Source: Fusobacterium sp. JB019
GTDB taxonomy: Bacteria; Fusobacteriota; Fusobacteriia; Fusobacteriales; Fusobacteriaceae
Direction of reading: 5' to 3'
Length of the DNA: 64,000 nucleotides
Assembly (NCBI GenBank): GCA_030673965.1
Contig: JAUTCN010000007.1
Span: 62,001 to 126,000, forward strand
A model generated the notes under the pieces. It had not been told where the DNA came from, did not search any database, and saw only the letters and a program-made list of their open reading frames with translations. A program made the translations under genes and the position numbers. This document shows positions 33,135-41,973 of this stretch, in pieces. The stretch's first letter is position 1. Every line of letters starts with the position of its first letter.

Positions 33135-33139
33135 TTTAT

Positions 33140-34087
33140 TTATATAAAGTTATAAGTTCTTAAAAAATATACCCATAAAAATAAAGTAAGAATAGATACA
33201 ACAGAAGAGGAAGCAACAACTTCTGCAGCTAATTTACTATCTCCACCAATCTCTTTTACTGTGTTAAAAGATGTAACAGATGTTGGAGAAGCGGTTACTC
33301 CTAAAAGAGCAACAATATATTCATTACGAAATCCTAAATATAGGGCTATAGACAAGGTAATTACAGGAAAGATAACAAGTTTCATAAAATTTGTAACGGC
33401 TATAAATTTTATATTGTGTATCATATTATCAAATTTCAAAGTAGCTCCTAAGACTACAAAAGCTAAAGGAGTTGCAACTTTTGACATTGTAACCATAGTA
33501 TTTAGAACTATTTTAGGAATTGTTATCTTAAGAATTAAACAAAATAATCCTAAAATAAAAGCAACTATAAGTGGATTTTTTAAAACAGAAATAAATAATT
33601 TTTTATAACTTCTTTCTTTTGCTTGATAAGTTTCAAGAAGAATAACTCCCATTATATTTAGTAATGGAACTACAGGGGTAATAATAAGTAAAACTATTCC
33701 TAGTTTAGATTCATCATAAACAGATAATATTAAAGGAATACCAAACAATATTAGATTACTTCGATAAGTTGCCTGTATTAAAACTCCTAATTTATCCTTA
33801 TCCTTTGTCATAAGATTATAAACTAAGTAAGCTAAAATAAACATAGCAAATATACTAGATGTAGTAAGTACCATTAGTTTAAGATTAGCTGGATTGAAAA
33901 GTTCATTAATATCAATATTATAGATATTAAGAAAAAGCAATAATGACATAAAAACTCTAAAAACAACTCTATTCATAACAGTTAAAGAGGGTTCATCTAC
34001 CATTTTAACTTTTCTTATAATTACACCAACTGACATCATTAAAAATGTGGGAAAAACCACATTTAAAGCCATTAAAATATTATCCAT
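33140..34087 (-). CDS. AEC-family (auxin efflux carrier) transporter
   Basis: This 315-residue inner membrane protein has about ten helices in two halves. The N-terminal segment MDNILMALNVVFPTFLMMSVGVIIRK and the C-terminal ASPTSVTSFNTVKEIGGD with its conserved Pro and Thr match the family. Bacterial members move malate, other dicarboxylates or amino-acid-derived acids, and the substrate cannot be assigned here. The ATG follows AAGGATGG. It is convergent with pgeF and downstream of the LexA-like regulator on the same strand, with a 71-base gap. Confidence 0.9.
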   Translation of the reverse strand: MDNILMALNVVFPTFLMMSVGVIIRKVKMVDEPSLTVMNRVVFRVFMSLLLFLNIYNIDINELFNPANLKLMVLTTSSIFAMFILAYLVYNLMTKDKDKLGVLIQATYRSNLILFGIPLILSVYDESKLGIVLLIITPVVPLLNIMGVILLETYQAKERSYKKLFISVLKNPLIVAFILGLFCLILKITIPKIVLNTMVTMSKVATPLAFVVLGATLKFDNMIHNIKFIAVTNFMKLVIFPVITLSIALYLGFRNEYIVALLGVTASPTSVTSFNTVKEIGGDSKLAAEVVASSSVVSILTLFLWVYFLRTYNFI

Positions 34088-34158
34088 ATAACCATCCTTG
34101 TAGTAAAGTATTGATTTTATTATACCTTATATAATAAAATAATTCAATTAATATTTAA

Positions 34159-34851
34159 TTATATATCACTTAGAACTTTTATTACTTTACCAACAGCATG
34201 AAAATTTTCTCCAGGGCCAATATAAATAGGTGTATAATTTGGATTATCACTAATTAAGGCAATATAGTTTTGAGTTATCTTTAATCTTTTTACATAAGCC
34301 TGATCATCAATAAAAAAAGCACCAATTTCTCCATTTTTAATTTCCATATTTTTTTTACAAATAATAACAGAATTATCCTTAATAGTAGGTTCCATAGAAT
34401 CTCCAACTACATTAACAGCAAATATATCATTATTGTTATTATTGATACCAGGTAATAAAATATAATCTTCAATTTCTTCGTTTCCAAAGGCTCCAGGGCC
34501 AGCAGATATTCTTTCAAAAAGCGGAATAGAATGGAAAGAAAAATTTTCAGAACTAGATATTAGATTATTTTCCTTTGAATTTAATTTGTTTTTAAGATCA
34601 TCCATCATATTAATAATAAGTTTAGGAGTTCTTTCAATTGCAGCTAAATAAAATAAATAATTTTTATCTTGTTTACTAAGATTTAAACCATCAGCAATTT
34701 TTTCTAATATTTCTTCACTAGGTGGATTTTTTACTTCACCTCTTTCTATTGAATTAAAATATGATTGAGTTATATTTATAAGTTTTGAAAATTTATTCTG
34801 ACTTAAACCAAGTTTAAGTCTTTTTTCTTTTAAAAATTTAACGAAAGTCAT
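34159..34851 (-). CDS. LexA/CI-like regulator (XRE helix-turn-helix plus S24 peptidase)
   Basis: This 230-residue protein has an XRE-type DNA-binding domain (residues 5-60, with LGLSQNKFSKLINITQSYFNSIERGE) and a C-terminal S24 self-cleavage domain. The catalytic dyad S152 (VVGDSMEPT) and K188 (YVKRL) is intact. A likely cleavage bond is A117-G118 in ISAGPG. This is the architecture of phage CI and of stress regulators such as HdiR, which respond to DNA damage through RecA. It diverges from a small unknown gene with several ATAGATA motifs between them. No phage genes are near, so a host stress role is inferred. The ATG follows GGAGG. Confidence 0.92.
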   Translation of the reverse strand: MTFVKFLKEKRLKLGLSQNKFSKLINITQSYFNSIERGEVKNPPSEEILEKIADGLNLSKQDKNYLFYLAAIERTPKLIINMMDDLKNKLNSKENNLISSSENFSFHSIPLFERISAGPGAFGNEEIEDYILLPGINNNNNDIFAVNVVGDSMEPTIKDNSVIICKKNMEIKNGEIGAFFIDDQAYVKRLKITQNYIALISDNPNYTPIYIGPGENFHAVGKVIKVLSDI

Positions 34852-34879
34852 ACTAACCTCCTATCTATAATTATAGTTA

Positions 34880-34908
34880 ATTATACTATAGAAGCAGCTT
34901 TTTTTCAA
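34880..34908 (-). promoter_or_regulatory. Promoter of the LexA-like regulator
   Basis: On the minus strand TTGAAA (34908-34903) and TATAAT (34885-34880) are 17 bases apart. A perfect palindrome CTATAATTATAG (34865-34876) lies between the -10 and the ribosome site and fits autoregulation. Confidence 0.75.
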
Positions 34909-34925
34909 GGTTTTATATAAAACTA

Positions 34926-34954
34926 TTGACAAAAATAGATAAAAATTGTAAAAT
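34926..34954 (+). promoter_or_regulatory. Promoter of the small gene facing the LexA-like regulator
   Basis: TTGACA (34926-34931) and TAAAAT (34949-34954) are 17 bases apart. ATAGATA at 34935 lies in the spacer, so a repressor bound there would block the promoter. Confidence 0.78.
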
Positions 34955-35021
34955 ACTTACAGATAGATATAGATAAGTTAAATCTGTTTATAGATAACAT
35001 TGTTAGGATGGAGGAAAAATT

Positions 35022-35234
35022 ATGAAAATACTTATAAAAAATAGAAAGTGGAATATATTTTTTGAAACGAAAGTTTTAGTTTGCGATATTACAGAAAAAA
35101 ATGGTATTTTTAATATTTCTTTTCAATATAAAGATAATAATATAACTATAAAAAGTGAGAATATAGATAATACTTTAAAGTATTTAGATGAAGTTTTTAA
35201 AAAAGAGAAAAAAAGAGCAGAAGAAAGTTATTAA
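35022..35234 (+). CDS. Small protein of unknown function under LexA-like control
   Basis: I do not recognise this 70-residue protein. It begins MKILIKNRKWNIFF, has alternating polar and hydrophobic residues suggesting a beta-rich N-terminal half, then a charged helix (LKYLDEVFKKEKKRAEE). No signal peptide, membrane helix or Cys is present. The ribosome site GGAGG is good, and promoter and terminator are clean, so it is a real gene. Divergence from a self-cleaving S24 regulator suggests induction by stress, as for SOS-type small inhibitors, but nothing in the sequence proves it. Confidence 0.7.
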   Translation: MKILIKNRKWNIFFETKVLVCDITEKNGIFNISFQYKDNNITIKSENIDNTLKYLDEVFKKEKKRAEESY

Positions 35235-35241
35235 AGAGTAA

Positions 35242-35272
35242 AAAAGAAGTTATTAAAAAATAACTTCTTTTG
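35242..35272 (+). terminator. Terminator of the small unknown gene
   Basis: AAAAGAAGTTATT and AATAACTTCTTTT pair perfectly over 13 bases around a 4-base loop. Confidence 0.9.
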
Positions 35273-35291
35273 TTTATTTATAAGTGCTTAA

Positions 35292-36788
35292 TTATTTTAA
35301 AATTTTATAAATAGCTTCCATATCTAAATGACTTCTCATAACTCTAGCAAGTCTTCTATATTCTTTTTCTTTAAAAGATTCAAGACTCATAAAGTCATAA
35401 ATAGGTTCAAGTCCTTTTTTAATTCTTATTTTATTTAGCAACTTTCTTGTAAACTTAGCAGAATCAAATATTCCATGAATGTAAGTTCCAATAATATTAC
35501 CTTTACAAAGAATACTAAAATCTTTTTCAGGAACAACAGAAGAAGAATTATCTCCAGTTGTAATTCCTTGATGAAGTTCATATCCACTAACTTTTAGTCC
35601 ATCAAATCCCTCAAGAATTCCAGTGCAATTAGATAGAGTTCTAGATACTTGTTTGGTGTATTTATCAGTTTCCATTTTAGTTTTTACATCAAAGAATCCA
35701 AGGCATTCAATTTTTAAGTAACTACTTTCAACTTGAGATAAGTCCTTGATACTTTTACCTAACATTTGAAATCCACTATGAATCCCAACAATAACCTTTC
35801 CTTTTTCAGCAAGATTTGTTATTTTTTTAGTTATTTGCCTTTCTTTTATTATGCTGTAATCATAAATAGCATTTTTGCTTCCAGGTAATATAATCATATC
35901 AAAATCATCATTTAAATCTTCAGCCTTACTTACATAAACTAAATTAACATCATCATACATTAAAAATGAATTAAAATCAGTTGAATTAGATAATTTTCCA
36001 AATTGAACAACTGCGATATTAATATCTTTAACTTCTTTTTTTTCTTTAGCATTAAAGATATAGCTATCTTCATCTTCTATATTAATATCAAAATAAGGAA
36101 TAACTCCTAAACAAGGAACAGAAATATTTTCTTTCTTTAAAACCTCATCTAACATTTTAATTCCTTTTTCAAGAAGAGAAATATCTCCTCTAAATTTATT
36201 TATAATATAGCCTTTTATTTTTTTTCTATCTGATTTTCTAAGAAGCATGATAGTTCCATAAATAGATGCAAAAACTCCTCCTCTTTCAACATCAGCAATA
36301 AGTACAACAGGAGCTTTTACTGCAGAAGCAATTCCCATATTGGCAATATCCATTGTTCTTAAATTAATTTCAGCTGGACTACCAGCACCTTCTAAAACTC
36401 CTATTTCATATTCTTGTTGAATTTTAGAATAATTTGTTATAGCTATTTCTCTAAATTTTTTATAATGTTTATAATATTCTGCTGCATTCATATTTTTAAA
36501 AGGTTTTCCTTCTAAAATAACTTGAGAACAATCATCTTCTCCAGTTGGTTTTAAAAGAATAGGATTCATAAAGGCTTTAGGAGTTGTATTAGCAGCTTCA
36601 GCTTGTACAACTTGGGCTCTACTCATTTCATAACCGTCAATATCAACATATGAATTTAAAGCCATATTTTGAGATTTAAATGGAGCAACTTTATATCCAT
36701 CTTGAGAAAAAATTCTACATAATCCAGCAGTAAGAATAGATTTACCCACCGAGGATCCAGTTCCTTGTAACATTATTTTTTTATGCAT
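35292..36788 (-). CDS. cobQ: Cobyric acid synthase CobQ/CbiP with His in place of the catalytic Cys
   Basis: This 498-residue enzyme amidates four carboxylates of adenosylcobyrinic acid diamide using ATP and glutamine. The N-terminal dethiobiotin-synthetase-like domain has the P-loop GTGSSVGKS. The C-terminal class I glutaminase domain should read GICGG(Y/F)QMLG but here reads GIHSGFQMLG, with H337 replacing the nucleophile Cys. The partner His remains (H438 in TYIHG). Glutamine use should be lost, so the enzyme may take free ammonia, or the gene may be decaying. ATG 36800 overlaps the ribosome site GAGGTG, so ATG 36788 is used. No other cobalamin gene and no cobalamin riboswitch is near. Confidence 0.92.
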   Translation of the reverse strand: MHKKIMLQGTGSSVGKSILTAGLCRIFSQDGYKVAPFKSQNMALNSYVDIDGYEMSRAQVVQAEAANTTPKAFMNPILLKPTGEDDCSQVILEGKPFKNMNAAEYYKHYKKFREIAITNYSKIQQEYEIGVLEGAGSPAEINLRTMDIANMGIASAVKAPVVLIADVERGGVFASIYGTIMLLRKSDRKKIKGYIINKFRGDISLLEKGIKMLDEVLKKENISVPCLGVIPYFDINIEDEDSYIFNAKEKKEVKDINIAVVQFGKLSNSTDFNSFLMYDDVNLVYVSKAEDLNDDFDMIILPGSKNAIYDYSIIKERQITKKITNLAEKGKVIVGIHSGFQMLGKSIKDLSQVESSYLKIECLGFFDVKTKMETDKYTKQVSRTLSNCTGILEGFDGLKVSGYELHQGITTGDNSSSVVPEKDFSILCKGNIIGTYIHGIFDSAKFTRKLLNKIRIKKGLEPIYDFMSLESFKEKEYRRLARVMRSHLDMEAIYKILK

Positions 36789-36874
36789 AAAACACCTCAT
36801 CTTAATACTTATTTTCTATATATTATTATAATATATATTTCATAAAAAATAAAACATAATTTGAAAAAAATAAA

Positions 36875-36901
36875 AAAATAGGAGATAACATCTCCTATTT
36901 T
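36875..36901 (-). terminator. Terminator of ptsI
   Basis: AAAATAGGAGA and TCTCCTATTTT pair over 11 bases with a 5-base loop; the T run follows on the minus strand. Confidence 0.87.
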
Positions 36902-36916
36902 TAGATATTTTAAATT

Positions 36917-38647
36917 TTATTTTCCATAATGAAGTTCATTGAATTTTCCAATTTCTTCTAAAATTTCTTCAGGTGTAGCCATAGCAAGAACTCTATCAAC
37001 TAATTCTTCACAAGATTTTTTATCAAGTGACATTATATTTTTCTTAATTCTAGGAACAGAGATAGCAGACATAGAGAATGAGTCTAATCCCATACCAAAT
37101 AATATAGCTGTAGCATTTTCATCCCCTGCAAATTCTCCACACATTGAAATACTTATATTTCCAGAGTGAGCTCCTTCAATAGCATATTTAATAGCTTGTA
37201 AAACAGCTGGGTTATAAGAATTATAAAGAGCAGAAATTTTTTCATTTCCTCTATCAACTGCAAGAGTATATTGAGTTAAATCATTAGTTCCAATAGAGAA
37301 GAAATCACATTCTTTAGCAAAAGAAGCCGCTCTTAAGCAAACAGCAGGAGTTTCTACCATTATACCAAGTTGAATATTTTCATCAAAAGCTATTCCTTCC
37401 TTTCTTAATTCTTCTTTACATTCTTCTAAAAGTGCTCTAGATTTTCTAACTTCAGTAAGAGAGATAATCATAGGAAGCATAATTTTAATATATCCAAAAG
37501 CAGAAGCTCTTAGTAAAGCTCTAAATTGAGTTTTTAAAATTTCAGGTCTATCAAGGCAAATTCTTAAAGCTCTCCATCCAAGGAAAGGATTTTCTTCTTT
37601 AGGAAGCTCCATATAAGAAAGATTTTTATCCCCACCTATATCCATTGTTCTAATAGTTACAGGTTTTCCTTCTAAAGCAGAAGCAACTTCTTTGTATGCT
37701 TCAAATTGTTCTTCTTCTGTTGGGAAAGAATCATTATTCATAAATAAAAATTCAGTTCTATAAAGTCCAATTCCTTGAGCTCCATTTTTAAGTAATCCAG
37801 GTACATCTTTAGGAGATCCTATATTAGCCCAAGCTCCAACTTTAATTCCATCTTTAGAAATTGCATCCTTATCTTTTAATTGTTTTAAAAGTTCTTTTTC
37901 TTTTAAAAATTCTTTTTGTTTTTCAGTATATATTTTAGTTTCATCTTCTGTAGGGTCAATTATAACGATTCCTTCTAAAGCATCAACAATAATAGGAGTA
38001 CCTACTTTACAGTCTGAACAAATAGATCCAGTACCAACAACAGCAGGTAATTCTAGAGATCTAGCCATTATAGAAGAATGTGCTGTTTTTCCTCCAATTT
38101 CAGTAACAAAAGCAATAACGTTATCTAAATCAAGTTGAGCAGTATCTGATGGTGTAAGGTCTTTAGTTATAACTACAGAATCCTTAGGTAAAGTAGATAA
38201 ATCAATTATTTCAGTTCCTGTAACATTAAATAACCATCTTTTTCCAATATCTCTTAAATCTGCAGCTCTTTCTCTTAAATATGGATCTTCTAGGTTGCTT
38301 AACATTTCACAATAACCTTCAATTCCTTGTTCTAAAGCATTTTCTGCAGAAATATTATCATCTTCAATTAACTCAATAACTTCATCAAAAAGATCCTCAT
38401 CTTCTAATAATGTAATATGTCCGTCAAATATTGCTGCTTTATCTTCACCTAATTTTTTAGCAGTTTTTTCTCTTATTAAAAGTAATTGTTCTTTAGAAGT
38501 ATTTCTTCCATTTAATAATTTTGCTTTTTCAGCTTCAATATCTTCAATAGAGTTTTTATTGATAACTAACTCATTTTCAAGATATAAAAATATTTTTCCT
38601 ATTGAAACCCCAGGAGAAGCTGGAATTCCTTTTATAAGTTTACTCAT
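36917..38647 (-). CDS. ptsI: PTS enzyme I (phosphoenolpyruvate-protein phosphotransferase)
   Basis: This 576-residue enzyme passes the phosphoryl group from phosphoenolpyruvate to HPr, starting all PTS sugar uptake. The phosphorylated His is H190 in GGKTAHSSIMARS. The C-terminal barrel has the PEP-binding segments TEFLFMN, MDIGGDKNLSYM, IMVETPAVCL and FSIGTNDLTQYTLAVDR. Length is normal. It lies 67 bases downstream of ptsH, with a terminator between them, so read-through sets its level below HPr. Confidence 0.97.
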   Translation of the reverse strand: MSKLIKGIPASPGVSIGKIFLYLENELVINKNSIEDIEAEKAKLLNGRNTSKEQLLLIREKTAKKLGEDKAAIFDGHITLLEDEDLFDEVIELIEDDNISAENALEQGIEGYCEMLSNLEDPYLRERAADLRDIGKRWLFNVTGTEIIDLSTLPKDSVVITKDLTPSDTAQLDLDNVIAFVTEIGGKTAHSSIMARSLELPAVVGTGSICSDCKVGTPIIVDALEGIVIIDPTEDETKIYTEKQKEFLKEKELLKQLKDKDAISKDGIKVGAWANIGSPKDVPGLLKNGAQGIGLYRTEFLFMNNDSFPTEEEQFEAYKEVASALEGKPVTIRTMDIGGDKNLSYMELPKEENPFLGWRALRICLDRPEILKTQFRALLRASAFGYIKIMLPMIISLTEVRKSRALLEECKEELRKEGIAFDENIQLGIMVETPAVCLRAASFAKECDFFSIGTNDLTQYTLAVDRGNEKISALYNSYNPAVLQAIKYAIEGAHSGNISISMCGEFAGDENATAILFGMGLDSFSMSAISVPRIKKNIMSLDKKSCEELVDRVLAMATPEEILEEIGKFNELHYGK

Positions 38648-38680
38648 TTTATAAATACCGTCCTTTGAAATAGAATAAAA

Positions 38681-38707
38681 AAAGAGGGGAAACCCAAATC
38701 CCCTCTC
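38681..38707 (-). terminator. Attenuating terminator between ptsH and ptsI
   Basis: GAGGGGA (38684-38690) and TCCCCTC (38699-38705) form a GC-rich stem with an 8-base loop, and seven T follow on the minus strand. Being inside the operon, it should lower ptsI relative to ptsH. Confidence 0.82.
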
Positions 38708-38714
38708 ACTTAAA

Positions 38715-38981
38715 TTAGTCTTTTAAATTAGCAAGAAGTTCAGCTAATTTTTCAACAGCTTCTTGTTCATCTGAACCATCAGCATAAACAGTTACTTTAG
38801 TTCCTTTTTTAATACCAAGAGAAAGAAGTTTTAATAAAGAAGTTCCTTTTACTTTTTTCCCAGTTTCATTTTCAATTTGTACAGTTGAATCAAAAGTTTT
38901 AGCCAAACTAACAAATTCATTTCCAGGTCTAGTATGAAGACCAGTTTCGTTTGTAATCTCAATAGTTTTACTACATGCCAT
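38715..38981 (-). CDS. ptsH: PTS phosphocarrier protein HPr
   Basis: This 88-residue protein carries the phosphoryl group from enzyme I to the EII proteins. The active site is H16 in ETGLHTRPGNEF. The regulatory serine region reads KGTSLLKLLSLGI, with S48 aligned to Ser46 of Bacillus HPr, so HPr kinase control is possible, although the surrounding residues differ. The frame is open to GTG 38990, but AGGAAGGTG there is the ribosome site for ATG 38981. The EIICB at 50771 is a likely user. Confidence 0.96.
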   Translation of the reverse strand: MACSKTIEITNETGLHTRPGNEFVSLAKTFDSTVQIENETGKKVKGTSLLKLLSLGIKKGTKVTVYADGSDEQEAVEKLAELLANLKD

Positions 38982-39057
38982 ATTTTTCACCTTCCTAAAA
39001 AAATATTAAATTATTACCCATTATATTTATAAATAAATCTCTTTAAACAGTACTAAT

Positions 39058-39086
39058 AGCATATATTATTTTTAAAAGTTTGTCAA
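39058..39086 (-). promoter_or_regulatory. Promoter of ptsHI
   Basis: On the minus strand TTGACA (39086-39081) and TATGCT (39063-39058) are 17 bases apart. The 5' untranslated RNA is about 70 bases. Confidence 0.7.
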
Positions 39087-39158
39087 TAAAATAAAAATAG
39101 TATAATTTTGAAAGAACTAAAAGTCACCGATGAACGCTCAAAAAAAGCACAGATTTAA

Positions 39159-40967
39159 TTATTTTTTAAAGTTTGCTCTTCTTTCTTTTATAGATAAATA
39201 TTTTTTTCTTAGTCTAACAAAATTAGGTGTTACTTCAACATATTCGTCGTCAGTGATATAATCTAAAGCTTGTTCTAAGCTTAAAATTCTAGGTGGAGCT
39301 AGTTTAACAGCATCATCACTTCCAGCAGCTCTTGTATTAGTAAGTTTTTTAGTTTTACATGCATTAACAACTAAATCATTTTCTTTACTATGTTCTCCAA
39401 TAACCATTCCAGCATAAATTTCTACACCAGGAGCAATAAATAATTCTCCTCTTTCTTGAATTGCATTTAATGCATAAGCAATAGAAGTTCCAGATTCAGT
39501 TGCAATTAATACACCTTTTTTTCTTCCATTAATAGGTCCTTTGAATGGTTCGAAGTCATAGAAAGAATGATTCATTATTCCAGATCCTTTAGTATCAGTT
39601 AAAAATTCATTTCTATATCCAATAATTCCTCTTGCAGGAATTTTAAATTCTAAACGAGTATATCCATCTTGTCCAGGAGTCATACTTACAAGTTCACCTT
39701 TTCTAGAACCTAATTTTTCAATAACTACTCCTGTAAATGCTTCATCAATATCTATAACAGCTAATTCTATTGGCTCATGTTTTTTACCATTAATTTCTTT
39801 AAAGATAACTTTAGGCTTAGAAACTTGAATTTCATAACCTTCTCTTCTCATATTTTCTAAAAGAATAGATAATTGAAGTTCTCCTCTACCTTTTACAATA
39901 AATGAATCAGGAGAATCAGTAGTCTCAACTCTAATACTTACATTATTTTGTAATTCTTTTTGAAGTCTATCCCAAATATTTCTAGAAGTTATATATTTAC
40001 CATCTTTTCCTGCGAAAGGAGAGTTATTTACCATAAAAGTCATAGATAGAGTAGGCTCATCTATATCAATAAGAGGTAAAGCTACAGGATTTAAAGCATC
40101 AGCAATAGTTTCTCCTATATCAAGATTAGAAAGACCAGCAATGGAAATAATTTCTCCAGCTACAGCTTCTTCAACTTCAACTTTTTTAAGCCCTTCATAA
40201 CCATAAATTACAGAAACTTTTCCTTTAACTTTAGTTCCATCTCTTTTAATAAGTATTATTTCTTGATTTCTTTTAACTTTTCCGTTGTGAATTTTTCCAA
40301 CAGCTAATTGTCCAACATAGTTATCATACTCAATGTTAGTAACTAAAAATTGTAAAGGAGCGTTAATATCTCCATCAGGATCATCAACATTTTTTAAAAT
40401 AGATTCAAATAGAGGTTTCATGTCTACTTCTTCATCTTCTACTTCATTTTTAGCAAATCCACCTTTTCCAGATGCATAAAGAACTGGGAATTCAAGTTGG
40501 TAGTCATTAGCATTTAATTCAATAAATAAGTCATAAACCATATATAGAACTTCTTCAGGTCTAGCATTAGGTTTGTCTATTTTATTAACTACAACAATTG
40601 GTCTGTGACCTTGTTCTAAAGCTTTCTTTAAAACATATTTAGTTTGAGGCATAGGTCCTTCAAATGCATCAACTAATAAAATAACAGAATCAACCATTTT
40701 CATAATTCTTTGTACTTCTCCACCAAAATCAGCATGGCCTGGAGTATCAACTATATTTATTTTATAGTCATTATACTTTACAGAGGCATTCTTAGAAAAG
40801 ATTGTAATTCCTCTTTCACGTTCAATGTCATTAGAGTCCATAACTCTTTCGTTAACTTTTTCAAGCTCGTGACTTCCAAATACTCCAGCTTGTTTTAACA
40901 TACAGTCAACAAGAGTAGTTTTACCATGGTCAACATGGGCAATAATTGCAATGTTTTTAATTTTCAT
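39159..40967 (-). CDS. typA: Ribosome-associated GTPase TypA/BipA
   Basis: This 602-residue translational GTPase assists 50S ribosome assembly and stress adaptation. G motifs are [11 protein letters not shown] (G1, residues 10-20), RGIT (G2), [12 protein letters not shown] (G3) and [11 protein letters not shown] (G4). EF-G-like domains follow with the BipA-specific C-terminal region, including [16 protein letters not shown] and [13 protein letters not shown]-like [13 protein letters not shown]. The ATG has AAGGAAG upstream. It appears co-transcribed with truB, which lies 25 bases upstream. The 3' flank shows no clear hairpin. Confidence 0.97.
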   Translation of the reverse strand: MKIKNIAIIAHVDHGKTTLVDCMLKQAGVFGSHELEKVNERVMDSNDIERERGITIFSKNASVKYNDYKINIVDTPGHADFGGEVQRIMKMVDSVILLVDAFEGPMPQTKYVLKKALEQGHRPIVVVNKIDKPNARPEEVLYMVYDLFIELNANDYQLEFPVLYASGKGGFAKNEVEDEEVDMKPLFESILKNVDDPDGDINAPLQFLVTNIEYDNYVGQLAVGKIHNGKVKRNQEIILIKRDGTKVKGKVSVIYGYEGLKKVEVEEAVAGEIISIAGLSNLDIGETIADALNPVALPLIDIDEPTLSMTFMVNNSPFAGKDGKYITSRNIWDRLQKELQNNVSIRVETTDSPDSFIVKGRGELQLSILLENMRREGYEIQVSKPKVIFKEINGKKHEPIELAVIDIDEAFTGVVIEKLGSRKGELVSMTPGQDGYTRLEFKIPARGIIGYRNEFLTDTKGSGIMNHSFYDFEPFKGPINGRKKGVLIATESGTSIAYALNAIQERGELFIAPGVEIYAGMVIGEHSKENDLVVNACKTKKLTNTRAAGSDDAVKLAPPRILSLEQALDYITDDEYVEVTPNFVRLRKKYLSIKERRANFKK

Positions 40968-40992
40968 AAATTTCCTTCCTTGTAATATTTAA

Positions 40993-41859
40993 TTAATAAT
41001 ATTTATACGCTTTTAATCTTTCTGAAACAACATGGGCAAGTCCCAAAAAATAATTTGTTTCAGAGTCATATACTCTATAGAACCCATTTTTTAAATTAGG
41101 GGTAACTAAAGTATTTCCATTTAAAAATAATGTTTTATTTTTTTCTCCTGTAATAGAAAAATTAGGATAATCAAAATATGATTCTATATCATATAGAAAA
41201 GAAAAATCATTATTTTCTTTTAATTGTTGAATTTTTTCCAAAGAAAAACTATTTTCAACAGTTTCTTTTCCAACTTTTGTTCTAACTAAAGAAGTCATAG
41301 TTGCAAAAGTTTTTAAATCTTCTCCTATATCATAAATAAGAGAACGAATATAAGTTCCCTTGGAAACAACACATTTAATTTTTACTTTTTTTCCATCGAA
41401 TTCTAATAGTTCTAAAGAAAATATAGAAATGTCTCTAGCTTTTCTTTCAATAGTCTCTCCTTTACGAGCAAGCTCATAAAGTTTTTTCCCATTTACTTTA
41501 ATAGCAGAATACATTGGAGGAACTTGTTTTATATCTCCAATATAATTTTTTAAAACATTTTCTAATTGTTCTTGTGTAATAGAAAAATCATCAACCCTAT
41601 TCAAGATTTTTCCTTCAGTATCATAGGTATCAGTTTTATATCCTAAATCAAATTCAGCTATATATTCTTTTTCTTTCTTTTCAATATCTTGTACTAGTTT
41701 AGTAGCTTTTCCAACGCATACAATAAGAACCCCTGTAGCAAGTGGATCTAAAGTTCCAGTATGTCCTATCTTTCTAATAGATAATATTTTACGAAGTTTT
41801 CTGATAACATCAAAGGATGTAATTCCTTGAGGTTTGTTAATATTTATAATTCCATTCAA
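40993..41859 (-). CDS. truB: tRNA pseudouridine-55 synthase TruB
   Basis: This 288-residue enzyme makes the universal pseudouridine 55 in the T loop of tRNAs. The catalytic Asp is D38 in GHTGTLDPLATGVL. Family segments GIININKPQGITSFDVI, VPPMYSAIKVNGKKLYELARKG and CSKGTYIRSL-like VVSKGTYIRSLIYDIG are all present. The start codon is TTG at 41859 behind GGAG with a spacing of about ten bases; an out-of-frame ATG just after it must be ignored. A PUA-like tail completes the protein. Confidence 0.96.
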   Translation of the reverse strand: MNGIININKPQGITSFDVIRKLRKILSIRKIGHTGTLDPLATGVLIVCVGKATKLVQDIEKKEKEYIAEFDLGYKTDTYDTEGKILNRVDDFSITQEQLENVLKNYIGDIKQVPPMYSAIKVNGKKLYELARKGETIERKARDISIFSLELLEFDGKKVKIKCVVSKGTYIRSLIYDIGEDLKTFATMTSLVRTKVGKETVENSFSLEKIQQLKENNDFSFLYDIESYFDYPNFSITGEKNKTLFLNGNTLVTPNLKNGFYRVYDSETNYFLGLAHVVSERLKAYKYY

Positions 41860-41922
41860 AAAAAATCAACTCCATTTTTCAAGTTACAGATGATTATACC
41901 ATAAAATCAAGCATAATAAAAT

Positions 41923-41950
41923 AAAAATAGAGAATTTATTCTCTATTTTT
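41923..41950 (-). terminator. Terminator of the glycosidase-like gene
   Basis: AAAAATAGAGAA and TTCTCTATTTTT pair over 12 bases around a 4-base loop, between the glycosidase-like gene and truB. Confidence 0.87.
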
Positions 41951-41973
41951 AAGTTAATGTGTAGTTTATTTTA

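Larger units (their letters stand above)
34862..34996. repeat. Cluster of ATAGATA motifs between divergent genes
   Basis: ATAGATA occurs at 34935, 34963, 34969 and 34990 on the plus strand and as TATCTAT at 34862. Five copies within 135 bases around two divergent promoters suggest operator sites for the LexA-like protein. AT-rich sequence makes some chance copies possible. Confidence 0.55.

Noticed and set aside
36789-36916. Cobalamin riboswitch upstream of cobQ
   Set aside because: The gap is about 130 bases, mostly A/T runs plus the ptsI terminator, with no B12-box-like sequence.
39000-39158. Small gene between ptsH and typA
   Set aside because: The sequence has no open frame with a ribosome site; it holds the ptsH promoter and an unclear GC-richer patch near 39121-39150.
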